This document shows positions 32,357 to 41,442 of a DNA stretch of 64,000 bases, piece after piece. Position numbers and translations under genes: made by a program. Each line of letters starts with the position of its first letter. Position 1 is the first letter of the stretch. The notes beneath the pieces were generated by a model that was given only the letters and a program-made list of their open reading frames with translations, did not search any database and was not told the origin of the DNA. Source of the stretch: AV40 sp963817335 (GTDB lineage: Bacteria > Verrucomicrobiota > Verrucomicrobiia > Chthoniobacterales > UBA10450); contig CAWFNX010000001.1 of the NCBI GenBank assembly GCA_963817335.1, forward strand, positions 620,001 to 684,000, written 5' to 3'.

Positions 32357-34135
32357 TCACAATTGATTGGTCAGGACCACGTGGGCTCCTGAGGTTGCGA
32401 CCTGGTGGTAAATGTGAAAACGCTCGGTCAGAAGCTGTTGCCAGTGAGGTACCCGTTCCTCTCTGATGATCAAATAAATTCCCTGCGGATCGCTCCAGCG
32501 GCGCAAAATCGCGTCTTCAGTGACTGAAATGTCGCGTCCACCGGCAATGTGCATCTCGTCGTTTGGCGGTTGGTTCACCAGATAAAATTTGCGGTGCAAA
32601 TAAAAGACCAGGCTGCTGGCGTCGTCGAGGTCTCCCTCATAAACGACGGCATCGCTGGCGGTCAGTCTGCTCTCGAGAACGCGAGCTGCGTTGGCCAGCG
32701 AGAATTGTGGCGCCATTCGCGCGATCCCATCTGCCAACGACAGGGCGATCGGAACCATCGCGATCGCGAGGGCGGTCAGGCAAAGTCGGGGCCGATTCCT
32801 GGCGGCAACATAAATAGCGATGGCGGAACCGGCGATGAGACAAACCGCAATGATTTCGACCATCCGTCTCAGGTCCGGCCAGGCCGACGCCGGCAGCATT
32901 TCTAGTGCATCCCACGCGGTCCAGCTGCTCGGGGCAGTTTCAGCCATTGATCCAAAACGCGGCTGCACTTGCGAAAGTAATCCGACGATGACCCCGATAA
33001 TGCCGACGGCTGTCACGCCCCCGAGCTGCCATCGATTTGAAAGCCGTTCCCACGCGGTGGCAGCGAAAATCGCGAATGCGCACCACATGTTCATCGCATA
33101 GTAATCCTGTCGTTGTCCGATAATAAGCAGCGGCAAAAAGACGACCGCCATCCAGGTCAACGGCAGCGCTTCGGCAAATGTAAGTTCATTTGGCCGGAGA
33201 ACTTTTCGCCACATCACGATCGCCGCCGGAAGAATCGCGATCGACCAGGGAAACCACCAAACCAGATGCATCCAGATAAATTGCAATCGAGGGACTCCGT
33301 TATCACCGCCCGAAACTCGCGAGAATGATCGAAGATGACCGATCCATTCGACCTGTAAGAGCTGGCGCAAAAAGCCGGGGAAATGCAATTCGGTTGCGAC
33401 GTACCAAGGGACAACGAGCAGCAGGAAGAGCAGAAGATAGGACCAGTGAAGAATGCGCGCGAAACGCATTCGGGCTTCTCGATAAAATGCCGAGAGAAAA
33501 AGAAAAATCGTCAGGGGGTAAATCAAGCCGAGCAAACTCTTGGTCAAACACGCAAGCGCGCAACAGACCCAAAATCCCAAGAACCACCACCCGCGCCCCC
33601 GTCGGCGCTGGTAACCGTTAATACCGCAAAAAATCGCACCGGCGATGAAGGCGCTAAATAGCGGTTCGGGCATGAGAATTCGCCCGAGGACGGCGGTTCC
33701 GCAGCAGCAGAGATAAATCAAACCCGCAAAGAATCCCCGCCGGTAATCCGATAATTTTTCCGCGATCAGGAACGTAAGCGCGACAGATGCAATCATCGCC
33801 ACGGCAATCGGCAGGCGCGCGGCCGCGGCATTGATTCCCAAGGTCTTGAACGAAGCAATGATCAGCCAGTAGAGCAGCGGCGGTTTCGGTAATCTGGGTA
33901 AACCGTCGTTGGTTGGCCAGAGCAAGTGGTGGCCTTCAATCATTTCCCGGGCAGCGCCCGCATATTGGCCCTCCGTGTGATTGTAAAGATCGCTCCAACT
34001 AATCGTCGCCAGATGGATCAGCGCCGCGAGCGCAATCAAACAAACGAACAGGAAATGACGAAGCGGCGGTGGCCGCAACGCCGGCGGTTCTAGCAGCGCA
34101 TCCTCGATCGTGAATGTACGCGTGCCGGCGGTCAT
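32357..34135 (-). CDS. ArnT/PMT-like lipid-linked glycosyltransferase (GT-C)
   Basis: The 592-residue polytopic protein has the family start DLYNHTEGQYAGAAREMIEG, with an acidic residue in the first periplasmic loop, then LPRLPKPPLLYWLIIASFKT and AVLGRILMPEPLFSAFIAGA. These are typical of ArnT and related PMT-family transferases, which move a sugar from undecaprenyl phosphate to lipid A or another acceptor. About eleven helices precede a C-terminal periplasmic domain. It is 3 bp downstream of the thioesterase gene, in one operon with the lipid A acyltransferase-heptosyltransferase fusion. A lipid A or LPS acceptor is inferred. Confidence 0.83.
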   Translation of the reverse strand: MTAGTRTFTIEDALLEPPALRPPPLRHFLFVCLIALAALIHLATISWSDLYNHTEGQYAGAAREMIEGHHLLWPTNDGLPRLPKPPLLYWLIIASFKTLGINAAAARLPIAVAMIASVALTFLIAEKLSDYRRGFFAGLIYLCCCGTAVLGRILMPEPLFSAFIAGAIFCGINGYQRRRGRGWWFLGFWVCCALACLTKSLLGLIYPLTIFLFLSAFYREARMRFARILHWSYLLLFLLLVVPWYVATELHFPGFLRQLLQVEWIGHLRSFSRVSGGDNGVPRLQFIWMHLVWWFPWSIAILPAAIVMWRKVLRPNELTFAEALPLTWMAVVFLPLLIIGQRQDYYAMNMWCAFAIFAATAWERLSNRWQLGGVTAVGIIGVIVGLLSQVQPRFGSMAETAPSSWTAWDALEMLPASAWPDLRRMVEIIAVCLIAGSAIAIYVAARNRPRLCLTALAIAMVPIALSLADGIARMAPQFSLANAARVLESRLTASDAVVYEGDLDDASSLVFYLHRKFYLVNQPPNDEMHIAGGRDISVTEDAILRRWSDPQGIYLIIREERVPHWQQLLTERFHIYHQVATSGAHVVLTNQL

Positions 34136-34138
34136 CGC

Positions 34139-34552
34139 TTACTCGTCCTGGTATTTACTCCAATGTTCCGGTAACCGGACCACTCTGCCTTCCGGCATCT
34201 GCACCAACGCGACCATTTGTCGGCATTCGGCGATCAAAACGTCGTCCGTTGGACGCGTGATTCGATACCCGCACCAGAAACGCACCCGTTCTGCTTTATC
34301 CAGCCACGCTTCAATCGCGAGGCGATCGCCAAGTTTCCCGGGACGTCGATAATCGATCTCCGTGCGAACCACGGCGGGATATCGTTTTGTCTGCTCCATT
34401 TCGCTTAGCTGGAATCCGAGTTCTTCAGCGAGCGCGGTGCGCGCGATCTCGATAAAACGGAGGTAGGCGATATTGGAGACCACTCCGCCCGAGTCGGTGT
34501 CGAAAAACATGACCTGCACTTCGGTGCGGATGCTCGGTTTTTTCGAATTCAT
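34139..34552 (-). CDS. acyl-CoA thioesterase, YbgC/4HBT hotdog fold
   Basis: VQVMFFDTDSGGVVSNIAYL contains the active-site Asp of the 4-hydroxybenzoyl-CoA thioesterase family. RTEIDYRRPGKLGDRLAIEA and a hotdog-type central helix (FIEIARTALAEELGF) follow. The 137 residues are normal for this family. It hydrolyses acyl-CoA or acyl-ACP thioesters in the cytoplasm. The start at 34552 overlaps the stop of the acyltransferase-heptosyltransferase gene by 4 bp; a longer version from 34627 would overlap that gene heavily and is unlikely. Confidence 0.87.
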   Translation of the reverse strand: MNSKKPSIRTEVQVMFFDTDSGGVVSNIAYLRFIEIARTALAEELGFQLSEMEQTKRYPAVVRTEIDYRRPGKLGDRLAIEAWLDKAERVRFWCGYRITRPTDDVLIAECRQMVALVQMPEGRVVRLPEHWSKYQDE

Positions 34553-36450
34553 CGCAAGATCGACTTCATCGCATTCACGACTTCCTGCGCCGTCACTTCC
34601 TTCATGCACCGAAAGTCGATGGGGCATTCACGCAAAAAACAGGGACTGCACTCGACATGGTGCCGGACCACAAGGTGATTTTCGCCAAGCGGCCCGGTTA
34701 ACTGTGGCTCAGTCGAACCGAAAATTGCCACCACCGGGATTCCGAGAAGGGCTGCCAGGTGCATGGTGCCGGTATCATTGGTCAAAAGCGCGCGGCACTC
34801 GCGCAGTTGCGAAATCAATTCGTCCAACGTGGTTTGGCCGATACGATTGACGCACTTGTCACCGAGCTTGGCGGCAATGGTTTCTCCAACCGCCAAATCG
34901 TTCTTCGTTCCCAACAAAACCCATTTTGTGTCGGATCCATTGGACACTAACGCCGCAACTTCCGCGAACTGGTCCGGCGACCAGCGTTTGGCCGGTCCGT
35001 ATTCCGCCCCGGGACAAAGACCAAGAGCGGTTCGACGTTTGAGGTGAGAAGTTTGAGGTTCGACTGAAAGTTCGATTTTACCGTTCAGGTCGACGTCCGC
35101 GCCGCAATCATCCGCGATCCGAAGGAAACGACGCGCGTGATGTTCGGGCGGAACGGGCCGACGCGGTTCGCGAACGATTTGATTCAACAACCAGGCCCGC
35201 GCGTGTCCTCGATATCCTACCTTTCGAGGAACGAAGTAAACTTCGATCGCAGAGCGGAGCGAGTTCGGGAACAGAATTGCGGCATCGAAGGGTAAATGCT
35301 TCTTCACCAGGCGCATCGCAGCGAAAAGGGATTTGCCGGCCAGTGGCAAAACCTCGTCGACTTCCGAAATCAATTTCCACATCGGGCTGATTTTCTCCGG
35401 GGTCAGAACCGTGACGTGGGCATCGGGACGTCCCTTTTTGATCGCGCGCACGGCCGGAACGCTCATCACGGCGTCGCCCAGCCAATTGCTGCTTCTAATC
35501 AAAATCCGAAACGGCTTCAGCTTTTCGGCCGGGAGATCTTTCGGCAGATAGATTCCGCGCTTATAGCGAGTGAGAAGGAAATTCGGGCGCGGCGTTTTCC
35601 ATCGATTGTGTAGCCAAAATCCGTCTTCCGGCGCGCGACGGATTTGTTCCGCAATCAAATCATTCGCCTTAGCGGTAAGCGCTTCAACCGAATCATCAGC
35701 CGTATTGATTCGATCGGTGAACGAAAATTTCCAGCGACCGGGTCCCTCGGTGTAAACAGCCGTGCCAACCAGCGCCGCGCCAGTGCGTTTCGCGAGCAGC
35801 GCCGGAAGCGATGTCGTCGATGCGAGCTTGCCGAAGAAAGGGACCCACAAACCCTGATCGCCCGCGTGTTGATCGCTCAGGATGCCGATGGCGCCGCCGC
35901 CGCGGAGCAGTTCGATCGCTTTTTGGAAACCCTGGCTACGATCGAAAAGTTCAACGCCGGCGCGGCCGCGCAACGCACGCACGTGTTGGTCGATGTAACG
36001 ATTTTTCAGCGGCTGGAAAACAGTGCTATTACGGACATAACCGATCTCGGCCGGCAGCAACTGCGCCTGGAGCTCCCAGTTTCCAATATGACTCAGAATG
36101 AGGACCACCGGATGACCGTTACGCAGCTCGCGATTGACCGCGTCCGCGTTCTCGAACTCGATGTGGGTACGCGCCTGATCGAGTGGCATAGACGCCATTT
36201 TCCAACCGCCCAGTAGGTTTCCTCCCAGGCGCTGGAAATGTCGGCGGACCAGGCGTCGCCTTTCGCGAGGCGATTTTTCGCCGCCGAAAGCGATCTCTAC
36301 ATTATGCAAGGCAAGGCGCCGATACTTTGGCAGTAAGATCCAGGCCCAAAGACCGAGGGCGTTTCCGATGGAGAACGCAGCACGCAATGGCAAAAGGCCG
36401 ATCAGGGCAAAGCCGGTCCGGTAAATAAGATAAACGAAATACTCGAGCAT
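34549..36450 (-). CDS. LpxL-type lipid A acyltransferase fused to WaaF-type heptosyltransferase
   Basis: Residues 1-290 form a lysophospholipid acyltransferase-like LpxL/HtrB domain: a membrane helix, VLILSHIGNWELQAQLLPAE with the H-x4-E catalytic pair, and GAIGILSDQHAGDQGLWVPF. Residues ~310-633 form a GT9 ADP-heptose:LPS heptosyltransferase: ILIRSSNWLGDAVMSVPAVR, LGLCPGAEYGPAKRWSPDQF, ECRALLTNDTGTMHLAALLG and VAIFGSTEPQLTGPLG. One polypeptide therefore carries a lipid A acylation and an inner-core heptose transfer activity, normally separate enzymes. It heads an envelope operon. The assignment of both halves is firm; their cooperation is inferred. Confidence 0.9.
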   Translation of the reverse strand: MLEYFVYLIYRTGFALIGLLPLRAAFSIGNALGLWAWILLPKYRRLALHNVEIAFGGEKSPRERRRLVRRHFQRLGGNLLGGWKMASMPLDQARTHIEFENADAVNRELRNGHPVVLILSHIGNWELQAQLLPAEIGYVRNSTVFQPLKNRYIDQHVRALRGRAGVELFDRSQGFQKAIELLRGGGAIGILSDQHAGDQGLWVPFFGKLASTTSLPALLAKRTGAALVGTAVYTEGPGRWKFSFTDRINTADDSVEALTAKANDLIAEQIRRAPEDGFWLHNRWKTPRPNFLLTRYKRGIYLPKDLPAEKLKPFRILIRSSNWLGDAVMSVPAVRAIKKGRPDAHVTVLTPEKISPMWKLISEVDEVLPLAGKSLFAAMRLVKKHLPFDAAILFPNSLRSAIEVYFVPRKVGYRGHARAWLLNQIVREPRRPVPPEHHARRFLRIADDCGADVDLNGKIELSVEPQTSHLKRRTALGLCPGAEYGPAKRWSPDQFAEVAALVSNGSDTKWVLLGTKNDLAVGETIAAKLGDKCVNRIGQTTLDELISQLRECRALLTNDTGTMHLAALLGIPVVAIFGSTEPQLTGPLGENHLVVRHHVECSPCFLRECPIDFRCMKEVTAQEVVNAMKSILR

Positions 36451-36572
36451 GGATCTCGGCCAAGCCGCCCGCCGAACGCGTCACAGCGTAAATTTGCACG
36501 AGCGGCGCTGCAATGAAATATAATCTGGTCGTACCCGTGCAGCTTCGTTAGGCATGTAAGCGGCTTCACTAG

Positions 36573-37319
36573 ATGAAAATGAAAAAGGATTTGTGGCGTG
36601 GGTTGAATGAACGCGCTCGAAAGTCGTTGGCGGCGCGCGACTACAAAACGGGCTCGCTTGCTCAGCGGATTTCCAGTTCAGGCGTAGATGCGGGTGAAAT
36701 TGTCGGCCCCCGCAGCAAGGCTGAGTTGAAAAAGGTCTGGATCCCTGGGGTCGAGATTTTTCCAAGGACCATCCACGCCCAGCGGCACCGCGGCAGTTTT
36801 GGAGAGCTCGCGCGCGAGTCGGACGGAGTTCTTGGCAAAATCGGGCTGCAGCCAAAACAATGGTCGGCCGCGCGCATGTTCGCGAACAGCGCGAAGGGGT
36901 TTCATATTCATCCGCCCAGCATTCCAAACGACACGACCGCGGAAAAATGGTTGCGGCGCTTGTTCATAACCCAGCCGCAAGATTATTCGTCGCGCCCCTA
37001 TGATCGCGAGCAATGGGACGTCATGTTTTTTCTTCAGGGCCGGTCGGAAATCTTTTTGTGCGAAGCCAGGGCCGGGCTTCCGGAACGTACCATGCGCTTC
37101 TTTGTCGACGGAGACAATCATCGGAGTCGCAACAACGCTGGAATCGTAATTCCGCCGGGCGTGGCCCACGCTATCCGTGCCGAAGGCTCCGAAGATGTGA
37201 TCATGGTCTACGGCACGAGCACTACCTTTCGACCGGAATTTGAAGGGCGGATCGCTAGTGAAATTGAAACCGCGGAGTTACCCGCGTCCTGGCGAAGATT
37301 TCTAGGTAGGGGCGATTGA
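36573..37319 (+). CDS. RmlC-like cupin, dTDP-4-dehydrorhamnose 3,5-epimerase-related
   Basis: The central part, KKVWIPGVEIFPRTIHAQRH and LGKIGLQPKQWSAARMFANS, then KGFHIHPPSIPN and WDVMFFLQGRSEIFLCEARA, resembles the cupin barrel of sugar 3,5-epimerases. VIPPGVAHAIRAEGSEDVIM is also cupin-like. The catalytic His of classical RmlC is not clearly in its usual context, so true epimerase activity is uncertain. No rml neighbours are present. The last residues GRGD are encoded by a palindromic repeat, which also provides the TGA stop. Confidence 0.68.
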   Translation: MKMKKDLWRGLNERARKSLAARDYKTGSLAQRISSSGVDAGEIVGPRSKAELKKVWIPGVEIFPRTIHAQRHRGSFGELARESDGVLGKIGLQPKQWSAARMFANSAKGFHIHPPSIPNDTTAEKWLRRLFITQPQDYSSRPYDREQWDVMFFLQGRSEIFLCEARAGLPERTMRFFVDGDNHRSRNNAGIVIPPGVAHAIRAEGSEDVIMVYGTSTTFRPEFEGRIASEIETAELPASWRRFLGRGD

Positions 37320-37377
37320 CCCCAATCGGTCCGAGCCGGACTGGCCTTTGCGGGCGGTTCGGTGAACCGCCCCCACC
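37305..37377. repeat. double-hairpin palindromic repeat, diverged copy
   Basis: It begins GGTAGGGGCGATTGACCCCA, as at 24101, and ends CGGGCGGTTCGGTGAACCGC plus CCCCACC, as at 21330, but carries about 20 extra bases in the middle (GGTCCGAGCCGGACTGGCC, itself a small hairpin). It provides the stop of the cupin gene and ends 6 bp before the ATG of the methyltransferase gene. Confidence 0.82.
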
Positions 37378-37383
37378 CTTCGT

Positions 37384-38073
37384 ATGAAGCGGCAGTTCGA
37401 TCCGGCCACCCTCGAGTTGATGGATCGGCCGCAACCGATCTCGGCCGAGTTGGAACGTGATCTCCGCAACCTTCGTCAACTCAACCGATGGTTTGGCAGC
37501 TATTCATTGATCGGAACCTTTCTCCGGCGGTGGATCAATCCCGGCGCCCGGCTGCGGATTGCCGATCTTGCCACCGGGTCGGGGGATATTCCCCGGCTGA
37601 TCGCGGACCACGCGCGGAAGGTTGGAGCCGAAGTTTCGATCGATGCGGTTGATCAACAATCCGCAACCTTGGAAATCGCCAAAGAACTTAGCGTCAATTA
37701 CCCGAACGTTTCGTTCCTCCAGGAAAATATTCTCGAGTGGCAGGCGTCCGAACCTTACGACATCGTCTTTTGTACCCTGGCCCTTCATCATTTCAGCGAA
37801 GAGGATGCGGTGCGCGTGCTCCGTCGTTGCCGCGAGTTATCGCGAAAATTCGTCCTGGTTTCGGATTTGCGGCGCGGTTGGCTCGGGGCCGTGGGGGTCA
37901 ATCTTTTGACCGCCACGATTTTTCGTGAGCCAATGACCAGGTTCGATGGCCGGCTTTCCATGGCGCGGGCATTTTCATTTTCCGAATTGGAAGACCTCGC
38001 CAACCGCGCCGGTTGGAGAGATTTCGGCCATCGAAGTTTCAGATTCGCCCGGCAGGCGATCTGGCTGCAATAG
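37384..38073 (+). CDS. class I SAM-dependent methyltransferase
   Basis: LRIADLATGSGDIPRLIADH is the SAM-binding loop, with IDAVDQQSATLEIAKELS after it and YDIVFCTLALHHFSEEDAVR as the post-II motif. The C-terminus (FREPMTRFDGRLSMARAFSF) resembles methyltransferases found with type III polyketide synthases, but no such synthase is nearby. The acceptor substrate is unknown. The start lies 6 bp behind the palindromic repeat, with weak ribosome-binding sequence. Confidence 0.82.
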   Translation: MKRQFDPATLELMDRPQPISAELERDLRNLRQLNRWFGSYSLIGTFLRRWINPGARLRIADLATGSGDIPRLIADHARKVGAEVSIDAVDQQSATLEIAKELSVNYPNVSFLQENILEWQASEPYDIVFCTLALHHFSEEDAVRVLRRCRELSRKFVLVSDLRRGWLGAVGVNLLTATIFREPMTRFDGRLSMARAFSFSELEDLANRAGWRDFGHRSFRFARQAIWLQ

Positions 38074-38119
38074 ACCCGCTTTTTCTGAAAGAAGCCGCAC
38101 GTTCGCGCGTAGAGCCATT

Positions 38120-38845
38120 ATGAATGAACACTCATCCTATGCAGTTCGCGGGGTCGCAGTAGTTTTCGGTTCGCTTCTCCTCGCGGTTGGCGTTTCGGTT
38201 GGCGGCTCTTTCGTTGGTGACGGAATCTCAAACTGGAACAGCGGCCGCCGCATTATCGCGGTGAAGGGTCTTTCCGAGCGTGAAGTGCCGGCCAGCGTCG
38301 CGACCTGGTCGATCGGTTATCGGGCGACCGGCAACGATTTGAGCGCGATCAATCAGAAATTGAGCGAGAGCACAAAAGCCGTGTTTGCATTTTTAAAGAG
38401 CGCCGGCTTCGATGAAAAAGATATCGCGGTACAGCCGCCGGCGCTTCATGACGCCAGCATGGAACCGAGGGAAAAGGACGTGCCGCCTCCGCCGGAACGG
38501 TGTCGAGCGGAACAATCCGTCCTTTTGCGAACTGCGAAGGTGGATTTGATCAAACCTGCGCTGGCTACGGCTTCGACGTTGATGGTGAACGGAGTGCTTC
38601 TGTCCGGCGGCTGCCAGCCGAACTACGTCTACAATCAGCTCAACGAGATCAAGCCCACTATGATCGAGGAGGCCACCAAAAACGCGCGCATCGCTGCCGA
38701 ACAGTTCGCGCGCGATTCCCAAACAAACCTGGGGAAATTGCGGAGCGCATCCCAGGGCTGGTTTCAGGTGGAAGATCGCGACGCGGCCACGCCGGAACGG
38801 AAGCTGGTCCGGGTGGTGGTTGACGTTAATTACGAGCTTCATTAG
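38120..38845 (+). CDS. SIMPL-domain (DUF541) periplasmic protein
   Basis: A membrane anchor or signal (VAVVFGSLLLAVGVSVGGSF) precedes a SIMPL/DUF541 domain: IIAVKGLSEREVPASVATWS, AVFAFLKSAGFDEKDIAVQP and IEEATKNARIAAEQFARDSQ. The product resembles E. coli YggE-like proteins, which affect oxidative-stress tolerance, although the molecular role is unknown. The start used has an upstream gap of 46 bp from the methyltransferase; longer readings from 37946 overlap that gene and are not supported. Confidence 0.85.
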   Translation: MNEHSSYAVRGVAVVFGSLLLAVGVSVGGSFVGDGISNWNSGRRIIAVKGLSEREVPASVATWSIGYRATGNDLSAINQKLSESTKAVFAFLKSAGFDEKDIAVQPPALHDASMEPREKDVPPPPERCRAEQSVLLRTAKVDLIKPALATASTLMVNGVLLSGGCQPNYVYNQLNEIKPTMIEEATKNARIAAEQFARDSQTNLGKLRSASQGWFQVEDRDAATPERKLVRVVVDVNYELH

Positions 38846-38907
38846 CGAGTTCCGGTTACCGTTTCTTCTAATTCGCGCTGCGCTCCGGACTAGTTCATGG
38901 TTGCGAC

Positions 38908-39735
38908 GTGCGAATCGCAACGACAATTGCGAACCTTCCGCCCCGCGATCGAACAAATCGCCGCGGGCTCGTGCCGACGATGGGTGCGTTGCACAGGGCG
39001 CACGCCGACTTGATCCAGGTCGCGCGAGAAAAAGTCGGCAAGACCGGCGAAGTAGTGGTCAGCATTTTTGTGAATCCGCTGCAATTTGAGCCTGGCAGCG
39101 ATTACGAACGCTATCCGCGTCCGCAAGAGCAGGACGAAGAATTTTGTCGCAAGGCTGGAGTCGACCTGTTGTTCAGGCCAAGTGCGGGGGAAATGTACGC
39201 CCCCGATCACTCTGTTTTTGTCGAAGAGAATTCGCTAGCGAATGTGCTCGAAGGAAACTCGCGCCCCGGTCATTTTCGCGGCGTTTGCACCGTTGTAGCG
39301 AAGCTGTTCAACATTTTGCAGCCAGATGTTGCTGTGTTTGGCGAAAAGGATTTTCAACAGCTGGCAATCATTCGCCGAATGGTGCGGGATTTGAATTACA
39401 AGATCGAGATCGTCGCAGTTCCCACTGTCCGTGAGGACGATGGACTCGCCTCTAGCTCGCGCAACGCGTATTTGAACCCGGAAGAACGGAAACAGGCGCC
39501 GGTTTTGCGGAAAGCCCTGCTGGCCGCGAAAGATTCGGAAATAAAGCCGGCGAAGGAGATTATCGCGCTTATTCGCGACACAATCGGGAAAGCTCCGCTC
39601 GCGCGGATTGATTATGTCAATCTGGTCGACACCGAGACATTGCAGTCCATTGACGATGTGAAACCGAGTTCGATTCTCGCCCTGGCGGTTTATTTTGGAA
39701 AGACGCGCTTGATCGACAACATTCGACTGGGATGA
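38908..39735 (+). CDS. panC: pantothenate synthetase PanC
   Basis: PanC joins pantoate and beta-alanine with ATP, the last step of pantothenate synthesis. GLVPTMGALHRAHADLIQVA is the nucleotide-binding motif (usually H-x-G-H, here H-R-A-H), followed by VVVSIFVNPLQFEPGSDYER, FRGVCTVVAKLFNILQPDVA, FGEKDFQQLAIIRRMVRDL and ASSSRNAYLNPEER. Length is normal at 275 residues. It starts at GTG. The stop overlaps the nadB start by 4 bp, so the two cofactor genes are coupled; both pathways draw on aspartate-derived precursors. Confidence 0.94.
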   Translation: MRIATTIANLPPRDRTNRRGLVPTMGALHRAHADLIQVAREKVGKTGEVVVSIFVNPLQFEPGSDYERYPRPQEQDEEFCRKAGVDLLFRPSAGEMYAPDHSVFVEENSLANVLEGNSRPGHFRGVCTVVAKLFNILQPDVAVFGEKDFQQLAIIRRMVRDLNYKIEIVAVPTVREDDGLASSSRNAYLNPEERKQAPVLRKALLAAKDSEIKPAKEIIALIRDTIGKAPLARIDYVNLVDTETLQSIDDVKPSSILALAVYFGKTRLIDNIRLG

Positions 39736-41327
39736 AGGAATACGACTTCGTTGTTATCGGGAGCGGGATCGCAGGATTAAGTTTTGCGCTCAAGGCAGCC
39801 AGGCATGGCTCGGTCGCAGTTGTGACCAAGCGGAAGGGCGCGGACACCAACACCGCCTGGGCGCAGGGTGGGATTGCCTGTGTAACCAGCGATGAAGATT
39901 CCTTCGAGCTTCACGTGCGCGACACCCTCGATGCCGGCGCGGGTTTGTGTGATGAAACCGTGGTCCGCACGATTGTGACCGAAGCACCGGCGCGAATCCA
40001 GGACTTGGTGGAACTTGGTTTGCATTTCGACGAGCGAGAAGTTTCGGGCCATCGCGAATTCGATCTCGGTCGCGAAGGCGGACACTCCAAGCGTCGCGTT
40101 TTGCATGTCGCCGACGTGACCGGAAAGGAAATTGAGAATGTTTTGTTGCGAGAATTAGGCCGGCAATCGCATGTGGAACTTCTGGAGAACCACATGGCGG
40201 TTGATCTGATTACCGCGGCGAAACTGGGATTCGCGGCAGAAGATCGCTGCCTCGGCGCTTACGTTCTCGACGAGCAGACGGAGGAAGTCGAAACGATTCG
40301 CTCCGACCGGATCGTTCTCGCGACCGGCGGTTGCGGGAAAGTTTACCTCTACACAACGAACCCCGATATTGCGACGGGCGACGGCGTCGCGATGGCCTGG
40401 CGCGCAGGGGCGACGATTGCAAACATGGAATTTGTTCAATTTCATCCGACCTGTTTGTTTCATCCCAAGGCAAAATCGTTTTTGATTTCGGAAGCCGTGC
40501 GAGGCGAGGGCGGTATTCTTCGAAATAACCGCGGGGAAGACTTCATGCAGCGGTACGATCCGCGCGGATCTTTGGCCCCGCGCGACATCGTCGCCCGCGC
40601 GATCGACGCTGAGATCAAGCGTTCCGGCGCCCAGTGCGTTTTCCTGGATATCACCGACAAACCGGTGGAATTCCTTCGCGAACGGTTTCCAAATATCTAC
40701 GAGACCTGTCTGCGTTTTGGCATCGACATGACCAAGCAGCCCATCCCGGTCGTGCCGGCAGCGCATTATCAATGCGGCGGAATCAAAACGAACGTGAATG
40801 GGGCCACGAGTTTGCCAGGTTTATACGCGATCGGGGAAGTTGGGTGCACCGGCTTGCATGGAGCCAATCGTCTGGCAAGCAATTCACTTCTGGAAGGATT
40901 GGTTGTCGCGCATCGGGCGGCCGCCTCGGCCGTCGCATGTCGCTCATCAAACAATCAGCGCGCGATTCCGGTGCCGGAATGGAAATCAGGCAATGTGCAA
41001 GATGTCGATGAACTGGTTGTGATTTACCACAACTGGGACGAAATCCGGCGGTTGATGTGGGATTACGTCGGGATTGTGCGCACCGACAAACGTCTGCAGC
41101 GTGCCAGCGCGCGGCTGCGCAATCTTCAGCGGGAAATTCGCGAGTTTTATTGGAATTTTAAGGTGTCGGTAGAACTGTTGGAACTCCGGAACCTGGCGAC
41201 GGTGGCGGCATTGATCGTCGATTCGGCGTTGAGCCGCAAGGAAAGCCGAGGGTTGCATTACACCTTGGACTACCCCGACAAAAATGACCGGGAATACGGC
41301 CGAAGTACCTTGTTGAGTAGAATATAG
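39732..41327 (+). CDS. nadB: L-aspartate oxidase NadB
   Basis: The FAD-dependent enzyme oxidises L-aspartate to iminoaspartate, the first step of de novo NAD synthesis. The dinucleotide motif VVIGSGIAGLSFALKAARHG, then AWAQGGIACVTSDEDSFELH, FDLGREGGHSKRRVLHVADV, MEFVQFHPTCLFHPKAKSF and AAHYQCGGIKTNVNG identify it, with LHGANRLASNSLLEGLVVAH. The C-terminal helical domain is complete. nadA and nadC are not in the window. Its start lies inside the end of panC. Confidence 0.95.
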   Translation: MKEYDFVVIGSGIAGLSFALKAARHGSVAVVTKRKGADTNTAWAQGGIACVTSDEDSFELHVRDTLDAGAGLCDETVVRTIVTEAPARIQDLVELGLHFDEREVSGHREFDLGREGGHSKRRVLHVADVTGKEIENVLLRELGRQSHVELLENHMAVDLITAAKLGFAAEDRCLGAYVLDEQTEEVETIRSDRIVLATGGCGKVYLYTTNPDIATGDGVAMAWRAGATIANMEFVQFHPTCLFHPKAKSFLISEAVRGEGGILRNNRGEDFMQRYDPRGSLAPRDIVARAIDAEIKRSGAQCVFLDITDKPVEFLRERFPNIYETCLRFGIDMTKQPIPVVPAAHYQCGGIKTNVNGATSLPGLYAIGEVGCTGLHGANRLASNSLLEGLVVAHRAAASAVACRSSNNQRAIPVPEWKSGNVQDVDELVVIYHNWDEIRRLMWDYVGIVRTDKRLQRASARLRNLQREIREFYWNFKVSVELLELRNLATVAALIVDSALSRKESRGLHYTLDYPDKNDREYGRSTLLSRI

Positions 41328-41362
41328 GATGGAACAAATAGTGCTTCTATCAATTGTAACCG

Positions 41363-41380
41363 CCAGTGGCACTGGTTTTT
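41363..41380 (+). terminator. weak candidate intrinsic terminator after nadB
   Basis: CCAGT-GGC-ACTGG followed by five T lies 35 bp after the nadB stop. The stem is only five base pairs, so termination may be inefficient. A second hairpin, GCCCT-TGCTT-AGGGC, follows at 41392-41406 in the leader of the next gene. Confidence 0.4.
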
Positions 41381-41442
41381 CCATAACGAAAGCCCTTGCT
41401 TAGGGCGGAAATATCGGATACAAACAGGCCACCTATTTGCCG

